Below are positions 1 to 8,172 of a stretch of DNA of 64,000 nt, one piece after another. The notes beneath the pieces are model-generated. The model worked only from the letters and a program-made list of their open reading frames with translations. It ran no database searches and had not been told where the DNA came from. Each line of letters begins with the position of its first letter. Position 1 is the stretch's first letter. The DNA comes from JAHZMA01 sp965205905. Lineage in GTDB: Bacteria; Pseudomonadota; Alphaproteobacteria; JABAAW01; JAHZMA01. The stretch is taken from NCBI GenBank assembly GCA_965205905.1, contig CBDBHZ010000012.1, positions 62,001-126,000 of the forward strand, given 5' to 3'. Made by a program: the position numbers and the translations under genes.

Positions 1-51
1 TTTAATGGCTTGTGACGTTTGTAATGCCGACCATTGCAATATTTCTTTCAT
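1..51 (-). CDS. N-terminal fragment of a divergent gene, possibly an amidase (partial)
   Basis: The first 51 bases read on the minus strand as ATG plus 16 further codons (MKEILQWSALQTSQAIK), still open at the window edge. An AGAGGG ribosome-binding site lies 5 bases upstream of this ATG (57-62). The W-S-A followed by A-I-K resembles the first helix of amidase-signature family enzymes, but 17 residues are too few for a firm call. The gene is divergent from the TRAP transporter that begins at 192, so the two share about 140 bp of regulatory DNA. It is seen as a translated start only; the family is inferred. Confidence 0.5.
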   Translation of the reverse strand, partial: MKEILQWSALQTSQAIK

Positions 52-136
52 AACATCCCTCTTTTATTAATGAAATTATCCGTATGGTGTTTATAACAGA
101 AAAAAACATGGTATTCAATTTTATTATCTGTTATAT

Positions 137-159
137 TGTTACAGAGAATCAAATTCTCT
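137..159. promoter_or_regulatory. Operator-like palindrome and TGTTACA box upstream of TRAP operon 1
   Basis: A TGTTACA box (137-143) runs directly into a perfect 7-bp inverted repeat with a 3-bp spacer, AGAGAAT-CAA-ATTCTCT (143-159). It lies 20 bases before the ribosome-binding site of the first TRAP gene. Position and symmetry suggest a repressor site, but the regulator is unknown. No strong -35/-10 pair is visible next to it. Confidence 0.4.
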
Positions 160-191
160 AAAAATATGACACAACAATGGGGGTATATAAT

Positions 192-1211
192 ATGACTATT
201 ATCAAAAAAATAAGTTTTGCCAATATTGCAGTTAAAATGGCAATGGCAATGGCATTTTTGCTTGCAACTACAAATGTTAGCGCAAAAGAGCTAAAATTTG
301 CAACAGCAGCACCTGCAAAAACACCATGGGTAACGCACATGGAAAAATCAGCCGCAAGCCTAGCGGAATCATCGGGTGGTGATTTAACCTTGAAGGTATT
401 TGCAGCATCACAATTAGGTGATGAGACCGAAACCATCAAACAAGTCGCACGTGGCAGAATTGATATGGGACTGTTTTCGGTAAGCGCAGCATCTATTGTT
501 GTGCCTGAAGTGGTGTTATTAACCTCACCATTTTTCTGGGATTCTTTTGAACAGGCTGATTGCGCGTTAGATAATCATTTAACCGAAGTCTTTAACCCGA
601 TTTTTGAAGCAAAAGGCTTGAAAATTGTGCAATGGCAAGAATTAGGTTGGCAAAATCTTTTTGCAAAAAAACTCATTACCAAACCTTCTGAGGTTGTTGG
701 CTTTAAGATGCGCGTTGCACCTGCAAAAAATCACGATATTTTATGGCGTGGTTTACGCGCAAGTGGTGTGCCACTGCCTTTTGCTGAAACAGCGTCGGGT
801 TTGCAAACAGGGCTTATTGATGGTGGTGAATTGCCAACAATCTCGTATGTGGCAACAGGCATGGGTGAGATTGCGCCTTATTTAACCAATACCCGCCATG
901 TCTATCAACCATCGATTTTGTTGGCAAGCACAAGAAGCTGGAAAAAGCTTTCAAAGAAAGAAAAGAAATGGTTTAATGATTCACTCGCACCATCGTCGGA
1001 GTTACGTGCAGGTGTGCGTGGTGCTATTAAATTCTTTGAAAATAAGCTGATTGAAAGTGGTGGCACGGTAACGAATTTAACCGATGCAGAACGTGCTGAA
1101 TGGTCAAAATTATATACGCCGAAAATGCAAGCACAGCTTATCAAAGAATTGGGTGGTTCTTCCAAAAAAATATTTAAGGCGGTTGAAGCGGCGCGTAAAG
1201 CCTGCTCATAA
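192..1211 (+). CDS. TRAP transporter substrate-binding protein (DctP family), system 1
   Basis: Periplasmic solute receptor of a tripartite ATP-independent transporter; it delivers an organic anion to the DctQM membrane complex. I place the start at 192 because GGGGG at 179-183 is correctly spaced from it; an in-frame ATG at 177 has no such site. Residues 1-31 form a signal peptide (two lysines, a hydrophobic core, then V-S-A before KELKFA). The DctP fold shows in a QLGDETE segment followed by a G-R-I-D-M-G motif and an R-V-A-P strand in the second lobe, and the length of about 339 residues is typical. The permease genes follow 7 bp downstream. The substrate is not readable from sequence; the neighbouring CoA-ester catabolism suggests an aromatic or dicarboxylic acid. 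Confidence 0.93.
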   Translation: MTIIKKISFANIAVKMAMAMAFLLATTNVSAKELKFATAAPAKTPWVTHMEKSAASLAESSGGDLTLKVFAASQLGDETETIKQVARGRIDMGLFSVSAASIVVPEVVLLTSPFFWDSFEQADCALDNHLTEVFNPIFEAKGLKIVQWQELGWQNLFAKKLITKPSEVVGFKMRVAPAKNHDILWRGLRASGVPLPFAETASGLQTGLIDGGELPTISYVATGMGEIAPYLTNTRHVYQPSILLASTRSWKKLSKKEKKWFNDSLAPSSELRAGVRGAIKFFENKLIESGGTVTNLTDAERAEWSKLYTPKMQAQLIKELGGSSKKIFKAVEAARKACS

Positions 1212-1218
1212 TTAAACC

Positions 1219-1710
1219 GTGAATGGGGTTCTAGCCAAAATTCTAAAATTAGAAGTTCTTGTCGCAGGATTATTTTATGGTCTTGCGGCAGGGATTTTGG
1301 TGATAGATGTGGTATCGCGTGAAATATTTGGGCAATCTATATGGGGCGCGCAAAGAATGGCGGTGTTACTGGCAAATGGCGCAGCCTTAATTGGCATTGG
1401 GGTGGCTGTTGGTTTAGGACGGCATATTCGTCCACCTTTGTTAGATTTTATTGTTAAAGATTCTTACCTCCCTTATGTGCAACGCATCGGGCATTTTATT
1501 TCTAGCCTTGTCTGTTTTATTGGTGCTTATTATGCCAGTTTATTGGTGCTAAGCAACAAACAGATGGGTTTTACTGCAGTGCCATTAGATTTGCAGATTT
1601 GGGTGGCACAAACCGCTCTTATTTATGGGCTTGCCTCGTCGGGTATGCGCTATCTTATTTTTATGTTGCGGCCAGCTTTAGCCCCTGTTGACGATGCGAG
1701 TAAGACATAA
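1219..1710 (+). CDS. TRAP transporter small membrane subunit (DctQ family), system 1
   Basis: Four-helix inner-membrane subunit that pairs with DctM. It has 163 residues, normal for DctQ, with hydrophobic segments near residues 13-30, 47-65, 90-110 and 130-150. It starts with GTG at 1219; the ATG at 1223 is out of frame. It lies 7 bp after the binding-protein gene, and its TAA stop shares one base with the ATG of the large permease (TAATG), which indicates translational coupling. Family assignment rests on size, helix number and gene order, because DctQ sequences are poorly conserved. Confidence 0.88.
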   Translation: MNGVLAKILKLEVLVAGLFYGLAAGILVIDVVSREIFGQSIWGAQRMAVLLANGAALIGIGVAVGLGRHIRPPLLDFIVKDSYLPYVQRIGHFISSLVCFIGAYYASLLVLSNKQMGFTAVPLDLQIWVAQTALIYGLASSGMRYLIFMLRPALAPVDDASKT

Positions 1711-2972
1711 TGCTTTCTTTGATTTTATTAGCTATCATTGTTGTGCTATTGGCGTTTCGACAATCGGTGATGATTATTTTAGCGGTCTCAGTTGCTTTCA
1801 TGCATCTGTTTTGGGGTGATGGTGATTTACTGTATCTGTTAGAAGATTCATGGATTGCGATTGATAAAGAGGCACTGCTTGCCATCCCGATGTTTATTTT
1901 GGTGGGGGCTGTGATGTCGCGTGGCTCAATCGCTGAAAGGCTGATAGAAATGATTGTGGCGGCAACCAGTCGATTTCGTGGCGGATTAGGGGCGGCGGCA
2001 ATTTTATCTTGTGCTGTGTTTGCGGCTATTTCGGGCTCATCACCTGTTACATTAATTGCTGTGGGTGCCATTCTTTATCCTGCTTTATTGAAAGAAGGCT
2101 ATAGCAAAAACTATTCACTAGGCGCGCTTACAAGTGGCAGCACACTTGGCATTATTATTCCGCCATCAATTCCTTTGATTATTTATGGCATAGCCACTGA
2201 AACATCGATTGTTGCGTTATTCTCGGCGGGGCTGATACCCGGTATTATTTTAGCGATGGTGATGGTTGTCTATACATTATGGCGCAATCAAGATATTGTA
2301 GCGCGCCCGCGTGAAAAAAGAAGTTTGTTTGAAAGTGTGAGGCGTGGCGGCCCTGCTTTATTTATGCCAATCTTATTGCTTGGGGGAATTTATTCAGGTT
2401 ATTTTAGCCCGACAGAATCTTCGGCTGTTGCACTTTTATATGCGATTTGCATTGAAACATTTGTGTATCGCGAGATGAGGTTTAACGATATTTATGAGAT
2501 TGTGCAAGAAACCCTATCTCTGTTAGGGTCGCTGATTCCTATTATCGCGATTGCGGTCAGCATTAATATATTTTTGACGGCTGAAGGTGTGCCAGCGATG
2601 TTGACGCAATGGCTTAGCGCAAATATTACCAATGTGATTATATTTATCATTTGTCTCAATCTTCTGTTATTGCTGGTTGGTTGTTTGATGGATACAATCT
2701 CTGCCTTGCTGATATTAGGACCATTAATCGCCCCCATTGCCGCATCTTATGGCATTCACCCTGTGCATTTGGGCATTATGATGGTATTAAATTTAGAAAT
2801 TGGCTTGCTAACCCCGCCGATGGGCTTAAATCTTTTGGTGGCAAGCACCACATTTAAGGAACCCTTTACGCGCGTGGTTAAATCAGTGTTACCGTTTATT
2901 GGGCTGATGCTATTGGTTTTATTGCTTATCAGCTTTGTGCCACAGCTTTCACTGTTTTTCGTGGCAAGATGA
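1710..2972 (+). CDS. TRAP transporter large permease (DctM family), system 1
   Basis: Large inner-membrane subunit that carries out sodium-coupled uptake of the receptor-bound solute. It has 420 residues and about 12 hydrophobic helices. The internal repeat characteristic of DctM is visible as G-S-T-L-G-I-I-I-P-P-S near residues 142-152 and L-T-P-P-M-G-L-N near residues 368-375. It overlaps the small subunit by one base and the downstream fusion enzyme gene by four (ATGA), so transport and catabolism genes are co-translated. Ion coupling is family knowledge, not seen here. Confidence 0.94.
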   Translation: MLSLILLAIIVVLLAFRQSVMIILAVSVAFMHLFWGDGDLLYLLEDSWIAIDKEALLAIPMFILVGAVMSRGSIAERLIEMIVAATSRFRGGLGAAAILSCAVFAAISGSSPVTLIAVGAILYPALLKEGYSKNYSLGALTSGSTLGIIIPPSIPLIIYGIATETSIVALFSAGLIPGIILAMVMVVYTLWRNQDIVARPREKRSLFESVRRGGPALFMPILLLGGIYSGYFSPTESSAVALLYAICIETFVYREMRFNDIYEIVQETLSLLGSLIPIIAIAVSINIFLTAEGVPAMLTQWLSANITNVIIFIICLNLLLLLVGCLMDTISALLILGPLIAPIAASYGIHPVHLGIMMVLNLEIGLLTPPMGLNLLVASTTFKEPFTRVVKSVLPFIGLMLLVLLLISFVPQLSLFFVAR

Positions 2973-5068
2973 TGCCAGAAAATATATTAGAAAAAATAAA
3001 TTACCAACGTCGTGATAATATCGCAATTATCTGTATCGATAACCCGCCCGTAAATGCGTTAAGCAAGCAGGTAAGGCAGGCATTACAGCAACAGATAACA
3101 AAATTTCAACAAGATGATAAAGCCGAGATTGCGATTTTAATCGGTAAAAATGCTTTTATCGCAGGCGCGGATGTTACCGAATTTCGCAAGCCACCGCAAG
3201 CTCCCTTTTTGCCCGATATTATCGCCCTGATTGAGAATACGCCAAAAATCATCATTGCCGCAATGGCAGGCTTCACGCTAGGGGGCGGTTTAGAAATTGC
3301 CTTAGCCGCTGATTACCGATTGGCAGATAGCAAGACATTATTCGGCTTTCCAGAGGTTACATTAGGGGTGATACCGGGGTCAGGTGGCACTCAAAAATTG
3401 CCAAGATTGGTGGGGGTGGAAAAAGCTTTGGAATTGATTACCTCTGGCAAGCAATTTACCGCCACGCAAGCGCATCAATTAGGGGTGATAGATAGAATCA
3501 GTGATGCCGATGATTTGCAACAGGTTGCCATTGATTTTGCCAAAGAAATATTGAAAGAAAATTATCCGCGCACATCTGTGTCGCAATTACCGCTACCGAT
3601 AGTAGCATCACCCGATATTTTCACAGACTATCAGCAAAAATTGCAAAAATCAGCATTCGGGCAAGTGGCACAATCACATGCGGTAAAAGCCATTCAAATT
3701 GCTAGCGAGAAAAGCGTTGCTGAGGGCATGAAAGCCGAGCGTCTGCTATTTTTAGAATTATTGCAAACCCCGCAACGGGCTGGCTTGGTACACGCATTTT
3801 TTGCTGAAAATCGCTTGAAAAAAATCCCTGAATTAAAGCAGGTAACCGTGCCTGATATTGATAATGTGGCGGTGATTGGTGGTGGCACGATGGGGTGCGG
3901 CATCGCAACCGCCTTGCTATTAAACGGCTTTGCGGTGATACTGATAGAGCAAAATGATGAAGCGGTTGCAACTGCCACTCAACGCATTGCAAATTTGCTT
4001 GATACATCAGTGGCACGTGGCAAGATTGATGCTGATAAGCGCGATATATTGTTGAACAAACAGTTGCAAATAACCAGTGATTATCAGCAGATTGCCGATG
4101 CTGATTTGGTGATTGAGGCGGTATTTGAAGATATGGCGGTGAAACAAAAAATCTTTGCATTGCTAGATAAAATCTGTAAAAAAGAGACGGTTTTAGCCAG
4201 CAATACCTCTTATTTGGATATTAATCAGATTGCCCGTAGCACCAACCGTGCCTCGCAAATTATTGGCTTACATTTTTTCTCACCTGCCCATATTATGAAA
4301 TTGCTAGAGGTGATTATCCCTGATACCGCCAGCCCGCAGAGCATTGCAATCGGGTTTGCCTTTGCCAAGAAAATGAAAAAAATCGCGGTGCGCTCCCGCG
4401 TATGTGATGGTTTTATTGGCAATCGAATTTTGGCAAAATTGCGCGATGCCGCGCATATGATGGTGCTTGCGGGTGCAGATTTATATCAGATAGATAAAGC
4501 GTTAGTGGGGTTTGGCTTCCCGATGGGCGTGTTTGCAACAGGCGATTTGGCAGGGCTAGATATTCAATGGGCGCAACGCAAGCGCAAAAAGCAAACACAG
4601 CTATCGATAGATTTTCCTGATAGAATTTGCGAGAATGGTTGGTTCGGGCAAAAAACCGGACGCGGCTATTATCTTTATCCAGCTGATAGCAAGCAAGGCA
4701 TTGTTGATGCGGAGGTGCAGGCAATTATTAAAGCAGAGAGGCAGGCAAAAAACATTATTGTCAAAACATTCACCGACCAAGAAATCATCGATTGCTATCT
4801 GGCCGCCATGATTAACGAGGCGGCAAATATTGTGGCAGATGGCATTGCCACCCGTCCATCAGATGTTGATATGGTGATGATTGCGGGTTATGGCTTTCCG
4901 CGCTATCGTGGTGGGCCGCTGCATTATGCTGATTTAATCGGTTTAAATAATATTGTGAGCATCATTAAGAATTACCAAACAGAAAATACAGAATTTTGGC
5001 AAATATCGCCGTTATTACAACGATTAGAACAACAGAAAAAATCATTTGATAGTTTAAATGAAGCGTAA
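2969..5068 (+). CDS. Enoyl-CoA hydratase / 3-hydroxyacyl-CoA dehydrogenase fusion (FadB/FadJ-like)
   Basis: Bifunctional beta-oxidation enzyme of 699 residues. The N-terminal crotonase domain (about 1-190) has the oxyanion-hole stretch I-A-G-A-D-V and both catalytic glutamate contexts, in P-E-V-T-L-G-V-I-P-G and the G-G-G-L-E helix. The NAD-binding domain starts near residue 297 with G-G-G-T-M-G, has the catalytic H of L-H-F-F-S-P-A-H near residue 432, and ends with the dehydrogenase C-terminal domain (G-Y-G-F-P-R-Y-R-G-G-P near residue 645). It overlaps the upstream permease by 4 bp. The window's paa cluster lacks separate paaF and paaH. This protein could hydrate 2,3-dehydroadipyl-CoA and oxidise 3-hydroxyadipyl-CoA in their place; that is inference. 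A general fatty-acid role is the alternative. Confidence 0.92.
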   Translation: MMPENILEKINYQRRDNIAIICIDNPPVNALSKQVRQALQQQITKFQQDDKAEIAILIGKNAFIAGADVTEFRKPPQAPFLPDIIALIENTPKIIIAAMAGFTLGGGLEIALAADYRLADSKTLFGFPEVTLGVIPGSGGTQKLPRLVGVEKALELITSGKQFTATQAHQLGVIDRISDADDLQQVAIDFAKEILKENYPRTSVSQLPLPIVASPDIFTDYQQKLQKSAFGQVAQSHAVKAIQIASEKSVAEGMKAERLLFLELLQTPQRAGLVHAFFAENRLKKIPELKQVTVPDIDNVAVIGGGTMGCGIATALLLNGFAVILIEQNDEAVATATQRIANLLDTSVARGKIDADKRDILLNKQLQITSDYQQIADADLVIEAVFEDMAVKQKIFALLDKICKKETVLASNTSYLDINQIARSTNRASQIIGLHFFSPAHIMKLLEVIIPDTASPQSIAIGFAFAKKMKKIAVRSRVCDGFIGNRILAKLRDAAHMMVLAGADLYQIDKALVGFGFPMGVFATGDLAGLDIQWAQRKRKKQTQLSIDFPDRICENGWFGQKTGRGYYLYPADSKQGIVDAEVQAIIKAERQAKNIIVKTFTDQEIIDCYLAAMINEAANIVADGIATRPSDVDMVMIAGYGFPRYRGGPLHYADLIGLNNIVSIIKNYQTENTEFWQISPLLQRLEQQKKSFDSLNEA

Positions 5069-5075
5069 GAATTTA

Positions 5076-5139
5076 TTGACATATTATATGTTATTGGTGT
5101 AATGTTACAGAATCAATGTAATAACGTTTTTTTGTTACA
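5076..5139 (+). promoter_or_regulatory. Promoter with TGTTACA boxes upstream of TRAP operon 2
   Basis: TTGACA (5076-5081) and TGTAAT (5098-5103) with a 16-bp spacer form a sigma-70-type promoter. Immediately downstream is an imperfect palindrome, TGTTACA (5103-5109), 7 bp, TGTAATA (5117-5123). A further TGTTACA follows at 5133-5139. Boxes overlapping and following the -10 suggest repression. The same heptamer occurs upstream of paaA, hmgA and the first TRAP gene. Confidence 0.6.
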
Positions 5140-5177
5140 TTGCGTATTTAATATTGTTATTATGGGAGAATAAAACA

Positions 5178-6200
5178 ATGAAACATCTTAAAATAACGCT
5201 ATTCGCTTTATTATTAGCGGGTTATAGCGTAACAGCACAAGCTGAAAAACAAATGACGGTAGGCACATGGTTAGGGCCATCGCATACCATGAATGAAAAT
5301 TTCTTTGCCCAATGGGCGAAGCAAATTTCAGATGCCACCAATGGCGAAGTTACTCTAAAATTAGAATATCATAAGGGACACCCTAAAGCGATTTTTGATT
5401 TGGTTGAAGATGGCACTTACGATGCAGGTTGGTCGTTTCATGGCTATATACCGGGCAGATTTAAGCTGACTGTTATGGCAGAATTGCCACTATTAGGCGC
5501 GGGCGCACAAGCCGCTTCTACCGCTTATTGGGAGACTTACGAAAAATATCTTGCCAAAGCCAATGAGCATGATGGCGTTGAATTGGCGGCGTTATTCATG
5601 CATGGTCCAGGGCAAATTCAAATGCGTCAACCCATTAGCAATCTTGCCGATATGAAAGGCAAGAAAATCCGTGTTGGCGGCGGTGTGCAAGGCTTGATTG
5701 GCAAAAATATGGGCATTGCTGCCATTGCGGCGCCGGGCTCTAAAGTGTATGAGATTCTATCGCAAGGCGTTGCTGATGGTGTGTTCATGCCTGTTGGTGA
5801 GCAAAATAGTTTGCGTCTATCAGAAGTTACCAAATATATTTACGAAGTGCCGGGTGGCATGTATTTGGGCAGTTTTGCAATATTTATCAGCCCAGATTTC
5901 TTGGCATCGTTAGATACAAAAACCCGTAAAGCATTGCTGAAAACCACGGGCAAAGATTTGTCAACATTGGCGGGCAAATTATGGGAAGAAAATGATGATA
6001 AAGGCTATCAGGCAGCAAAAAAAGCTGGCGTTACGGTTACAACATTATCAAAGGCAGATGTAAAAACATTTGTTGGCTATAGCAAGCAGATTGAAGCTGA
6101 TTGGCTGAAAGATGTTGCAAAACGCGATGTTGATGCTAAAAAAGCGCTTGCTGATTTCCGCAAACGCGCCCGCGCCTATCAGAAAAAAATGCAAAAATAA
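5178..6200 (+). CDS. TRAP transporter substrate-binding protein (DctP family), system 2
   Basis: Periplasmic receptor of the second TRAP system, about 340 residues. The start at 5178 is preferred over an in-frame ATG at 5154 because GGGAG at 5164-5168 sits 9 bases before it and a clean signal peptide follows (KHLKITLFALLLAG, cleavage near A-Q-A before EKQMTV). The two-lobed DctP fold is indicated by the N-terminal strand MTVGTWLGPSH, the K-G-K-K-I-R-V-G-G motif and a lysine-rich C-terminal helix. Its own promoter lies upstream and a stem-loop follows the stop codon. The substrate is unknown; the location between two CoA-ester catabolic genes suggests an acid that feeds the paa pathway. Confidence 0.93.
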   Translation: MKHLKITLFALLLAGYSVTAQAEKQMTVGTWLGPSHTMNENFFAQWAKQISDATNGEVTLKLEYHKGHPKAIFDLVEDGTYDAGWSFHGYIPGRFKLTVMAELPLLGAGAQAASTAYWETYEKYLAKANEHDGVELAALFMHGPGQIQMRQPISNLADMKGKKIRVGGGVQGLIGKNMGIAAIAAPGSKVYEILSQGVADGVFMPVGEQNSLRLSEVTKYIYEVPGGMYLGSFAIFISPDFLASLDTKTRKALLKTTGKDLSTLAGKLWEENDDKGYQAAKKAGVTVTTLSKADVKTFVGYSKQIEADWLKDVAKRDVDAKKALADFRKRARAYQKKMQK

Positions 6201-6220
6201 TAACGCTATGTAAACTCATT

Positions 6221-6250
6221 TGAAGCAACAGTTTAACCGCTGTTGCTTTA
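6221..6250 (+). terminator. Intergenic stem-loop after the TRAP binding-protein gene (attenuator)
   Basis: AAGCAACAG (6223-6231) and CTGTTGCTT (6240-6248) form a perfect 9-bp stem with an 8-base loop. It extends by a G-T and a T-A pair and ends directly before the AGGGG ribosome-binding site of the next gene. There is no long U-tract, so it is more likely a partial terminator, RNA-stability element or ribosome-site occluder than a full terminator. Such hairpins are a known way to make more binding protein than permease. Confidence 0.6.
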
Positions 6251-6261
6251 AGGGGTATCAG

Positions 6262-6834
6262 ATGATAAAAAAATATTTTCAGAATTATTGGCTAAAAGGC
6301 AGACTGCCAGCGAGATATATTGCGACTGGTATTCAAAGCACTATCCCCAATCATATTGCCACCGCCGCGGGCATTTTATTATTGCTGGTGATGGTGATAA
6401 CTTTTATTGATGTGATTGGACGCTATGTGTTTTCTGCGCCCATCAAAGGCGCGGTTGAGCTGACTGAATTTATCCAAACTATTTTTATTGTAGCGGGGAT
6501 ATGGATTGTTACAATCGCAAATCGCCATATAACAGTGGATTTATTTGATAGGTTTTTGCCAAAATCATTTCAGCATTGGTGGCAAAATATTAACTGGCTG
6601 CTCATCATTATCAGTTTCTATTTTATTGGCAAGCGCATTTGGTATTTTGCGGAACGTTCAGCACGGCGTGAAGAGGTGAGCGAATATTTTCTTATCCCGC
6701 TATTTTATAGCAAAGCCTATGTGGCAATCATCTGTTATGTGATTGCAGGTTTTTCACTGATTTATTTGCTATTATCAATATTTTATCCAAAAGCAACCAT
6801 GCAACAAACCGAGATAGAAAACCGCCATGATTGA
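6262..6834 (+). CDS. TRAP transporter small membrane subunit (DctQ family), system 2
   Basis: Inner-membrane small subunit of about 190 residues. The ATG at 6262 is preceded by AGGGG (6251-6255, 6-base gap); a longer in-frame TTG start at 6220 would begin inside the stem-loop and is rejected. Hydrophobic segments follow a positively charged N-terminus. The DctQ signature is recognisable in F-I-D-V-I-G-R-Y-V-F near the end of the first helix, followed by E-L-T-E-F on the second. The C-terminus overlaps the large permease gene by 8 bp. Confidence 0.9.
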   Translation: MIKKYFQNYWLKGRLPARYIATGIQSTIPNHIATAAGILLLLVMVITFIDVIGRYVFSAPIKGAVELTEFIQTIFIVAGIWIVTIANRHITVDLFDRFLPKSFQHWWQNINWLLIIISFYFIGKRIWYFAERSARREEVSEYFLIPLFYSKAYVAIICYVIAGFSLIYLLLSIFYPKATMQQTEIENRHD

Positions 6835-8155
6835 AGCAGTTTCAGGCATGACAATTTTACTCTTGTTGATTTTTTTACGAATGCCGATTGCATTGGCGAT
6901 GGGGTTGGTTGGCTTTATGGGTTTCGCGCTGATTTCTGGTTTGGGCACTGAAATTAGCTTTGCAGAATTTCGGTGGCAATCGGTATTATCACTTGCTGCC
7001 AATGATTTACTTTCGATTAGTGGCAATTATTCACTATCGATTATTCCACTATTCATTTTGATGGGCAATTTTGTTTCGCAAGCAGGATTATCAAAACAGC
7101 TTTATGATGTTTCTTACGCATTTTTAGGACATAAAAAAGGCGGATTAGCAATGGCGAGTGTAACGGCATGTGGGCTGTTTTCGTCTATTTGCGGGTCTAG
7201 CCTTGCCACTGCCGCTACTATGTCGCAAGTGGCGATTCCACAAATGCGCCGCTATGGCTATAGTGATGCGCTCGCCACTGCTTCGGTTGCCGCTGGTGGC
7301 ACATTGGGTATCTTAATCCCACCAAGCGTGATTTTGGTGATTTATGGCATTATCAGCAATCAGAGTATCCGCGAATTATTTGCCGCAGGCTTTATCCCGG
7401 GTTTGATTGGCATTATATTTTATCTGTTGGCAGTCAAATGGGCAGTATATCGGCGACCGCAAGATGGACCCGCAGGGGAAAAAATCAGCTTTCAAGAAAA
7501 AATCAAAGCCATTAAAGGCGTGCAAGCCACGTTATTGTTACTCATCACAGTGATTGGCGGTATTTATGCAGGTGTGTTTACGCCAACCGAAGCGGCATCT
7601 ATCGGCTCGATGGGCGCGTTTGGCATCGCCTTATTCAGACGCACTTTAACCTTGCCGATATTATTGCGGATAGCCTCTGATTCTGTCAAAACCAGCGCAT
7701 CTTTATTTGCGATTCTATTTGGCGCAACAATTTTTGCAAGCTTCATCGACCGCACAGGCTTCCCTAACCAGCTTGCAGATTTAATTCAACAGATGGCAAT
7801 CACTCCTTTTGTGGTGATATTACTGATTTTACTGCTCTATATTATTTTGGGGATGGTGATGGAAAGCCTGTCAATGATTTTGCTAACCGTGCCAGTGATT
7901 TACCCGATAGTTGCCAGCATGGGTTTTGATTTGGTTTGGTTTGGCATTATTGTGGTGGTGGTAACTGAAATTAGCCTGATTACACCGCCAGTGGGGCTGA
8001 ATGTATTTGTGCTATCTAACATGCTCCCCGATATTAAGGTCGGCACGATATTTAAGGGCATTACGCCCTTCTGGGTGATGGATATTTTACGGCTATTGCT
8101 GTTAACATTGATACCGAGTCTGTCATTATTTCTACCGCAATTATTTTACGGGTGA
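6827..8155 (+). CDS. TRAP transporter large permease (DctM family), system 2
   Basis: DctM-type permease of 442 residues with about 12 membrane segments. The family repeat is visible as G-G-T-L-G-I-L-I-P-P-S in the first half and L-I-T-P-P-V-G-L-N in the second. It overlaps the small-subunit gene by 8 bp, and 17 bases after its stop the thiolase gene begins, so the order is receptor, DctQ, DctM, thiolase. It is expected to form a complex with the 6262 product and take substrate from the 5178 product. Confidence 0.94.
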   Translation: MIEAVSGMTILLLLIFLRMPIALAMGLVGFMGFALISGLGTEISFAEFRWQSVLSLAANDLLSISGNYSLSIIPLFILMGNFVSQAGLSKQLYDVSYAFLGHKKGGLAMASVTACGLFSSICGSSLATAATMSQVAIPQMRRYGYSDALATASVAAGGTLGILIPPSVILVIYGIISNQSIRELFAAGFIPGLIGIIFYLLAVKWAVYRRPQDGPAGEKISFQEKIKAIKGVQATLLLLITVIGGIYAGVFTPTEAASIGSMGAFGIALFRRTLTLPILLRIASDSVKTSASLFAILFGATIFASFIDRTGFPNQLADLIQQMAITPFVVILLILLLYIILGMVMESLSMILLTVPVIYPIVASMGFDLVWFGIIVVVVTEISLITPPVGLNVFVLSNMLPDIKVGTIFKGITPFWVMDILRLLLLTLIPSLSLFLPQLFYG

Positions 8156-8172
8156 TGGAGGAATGATTGACG

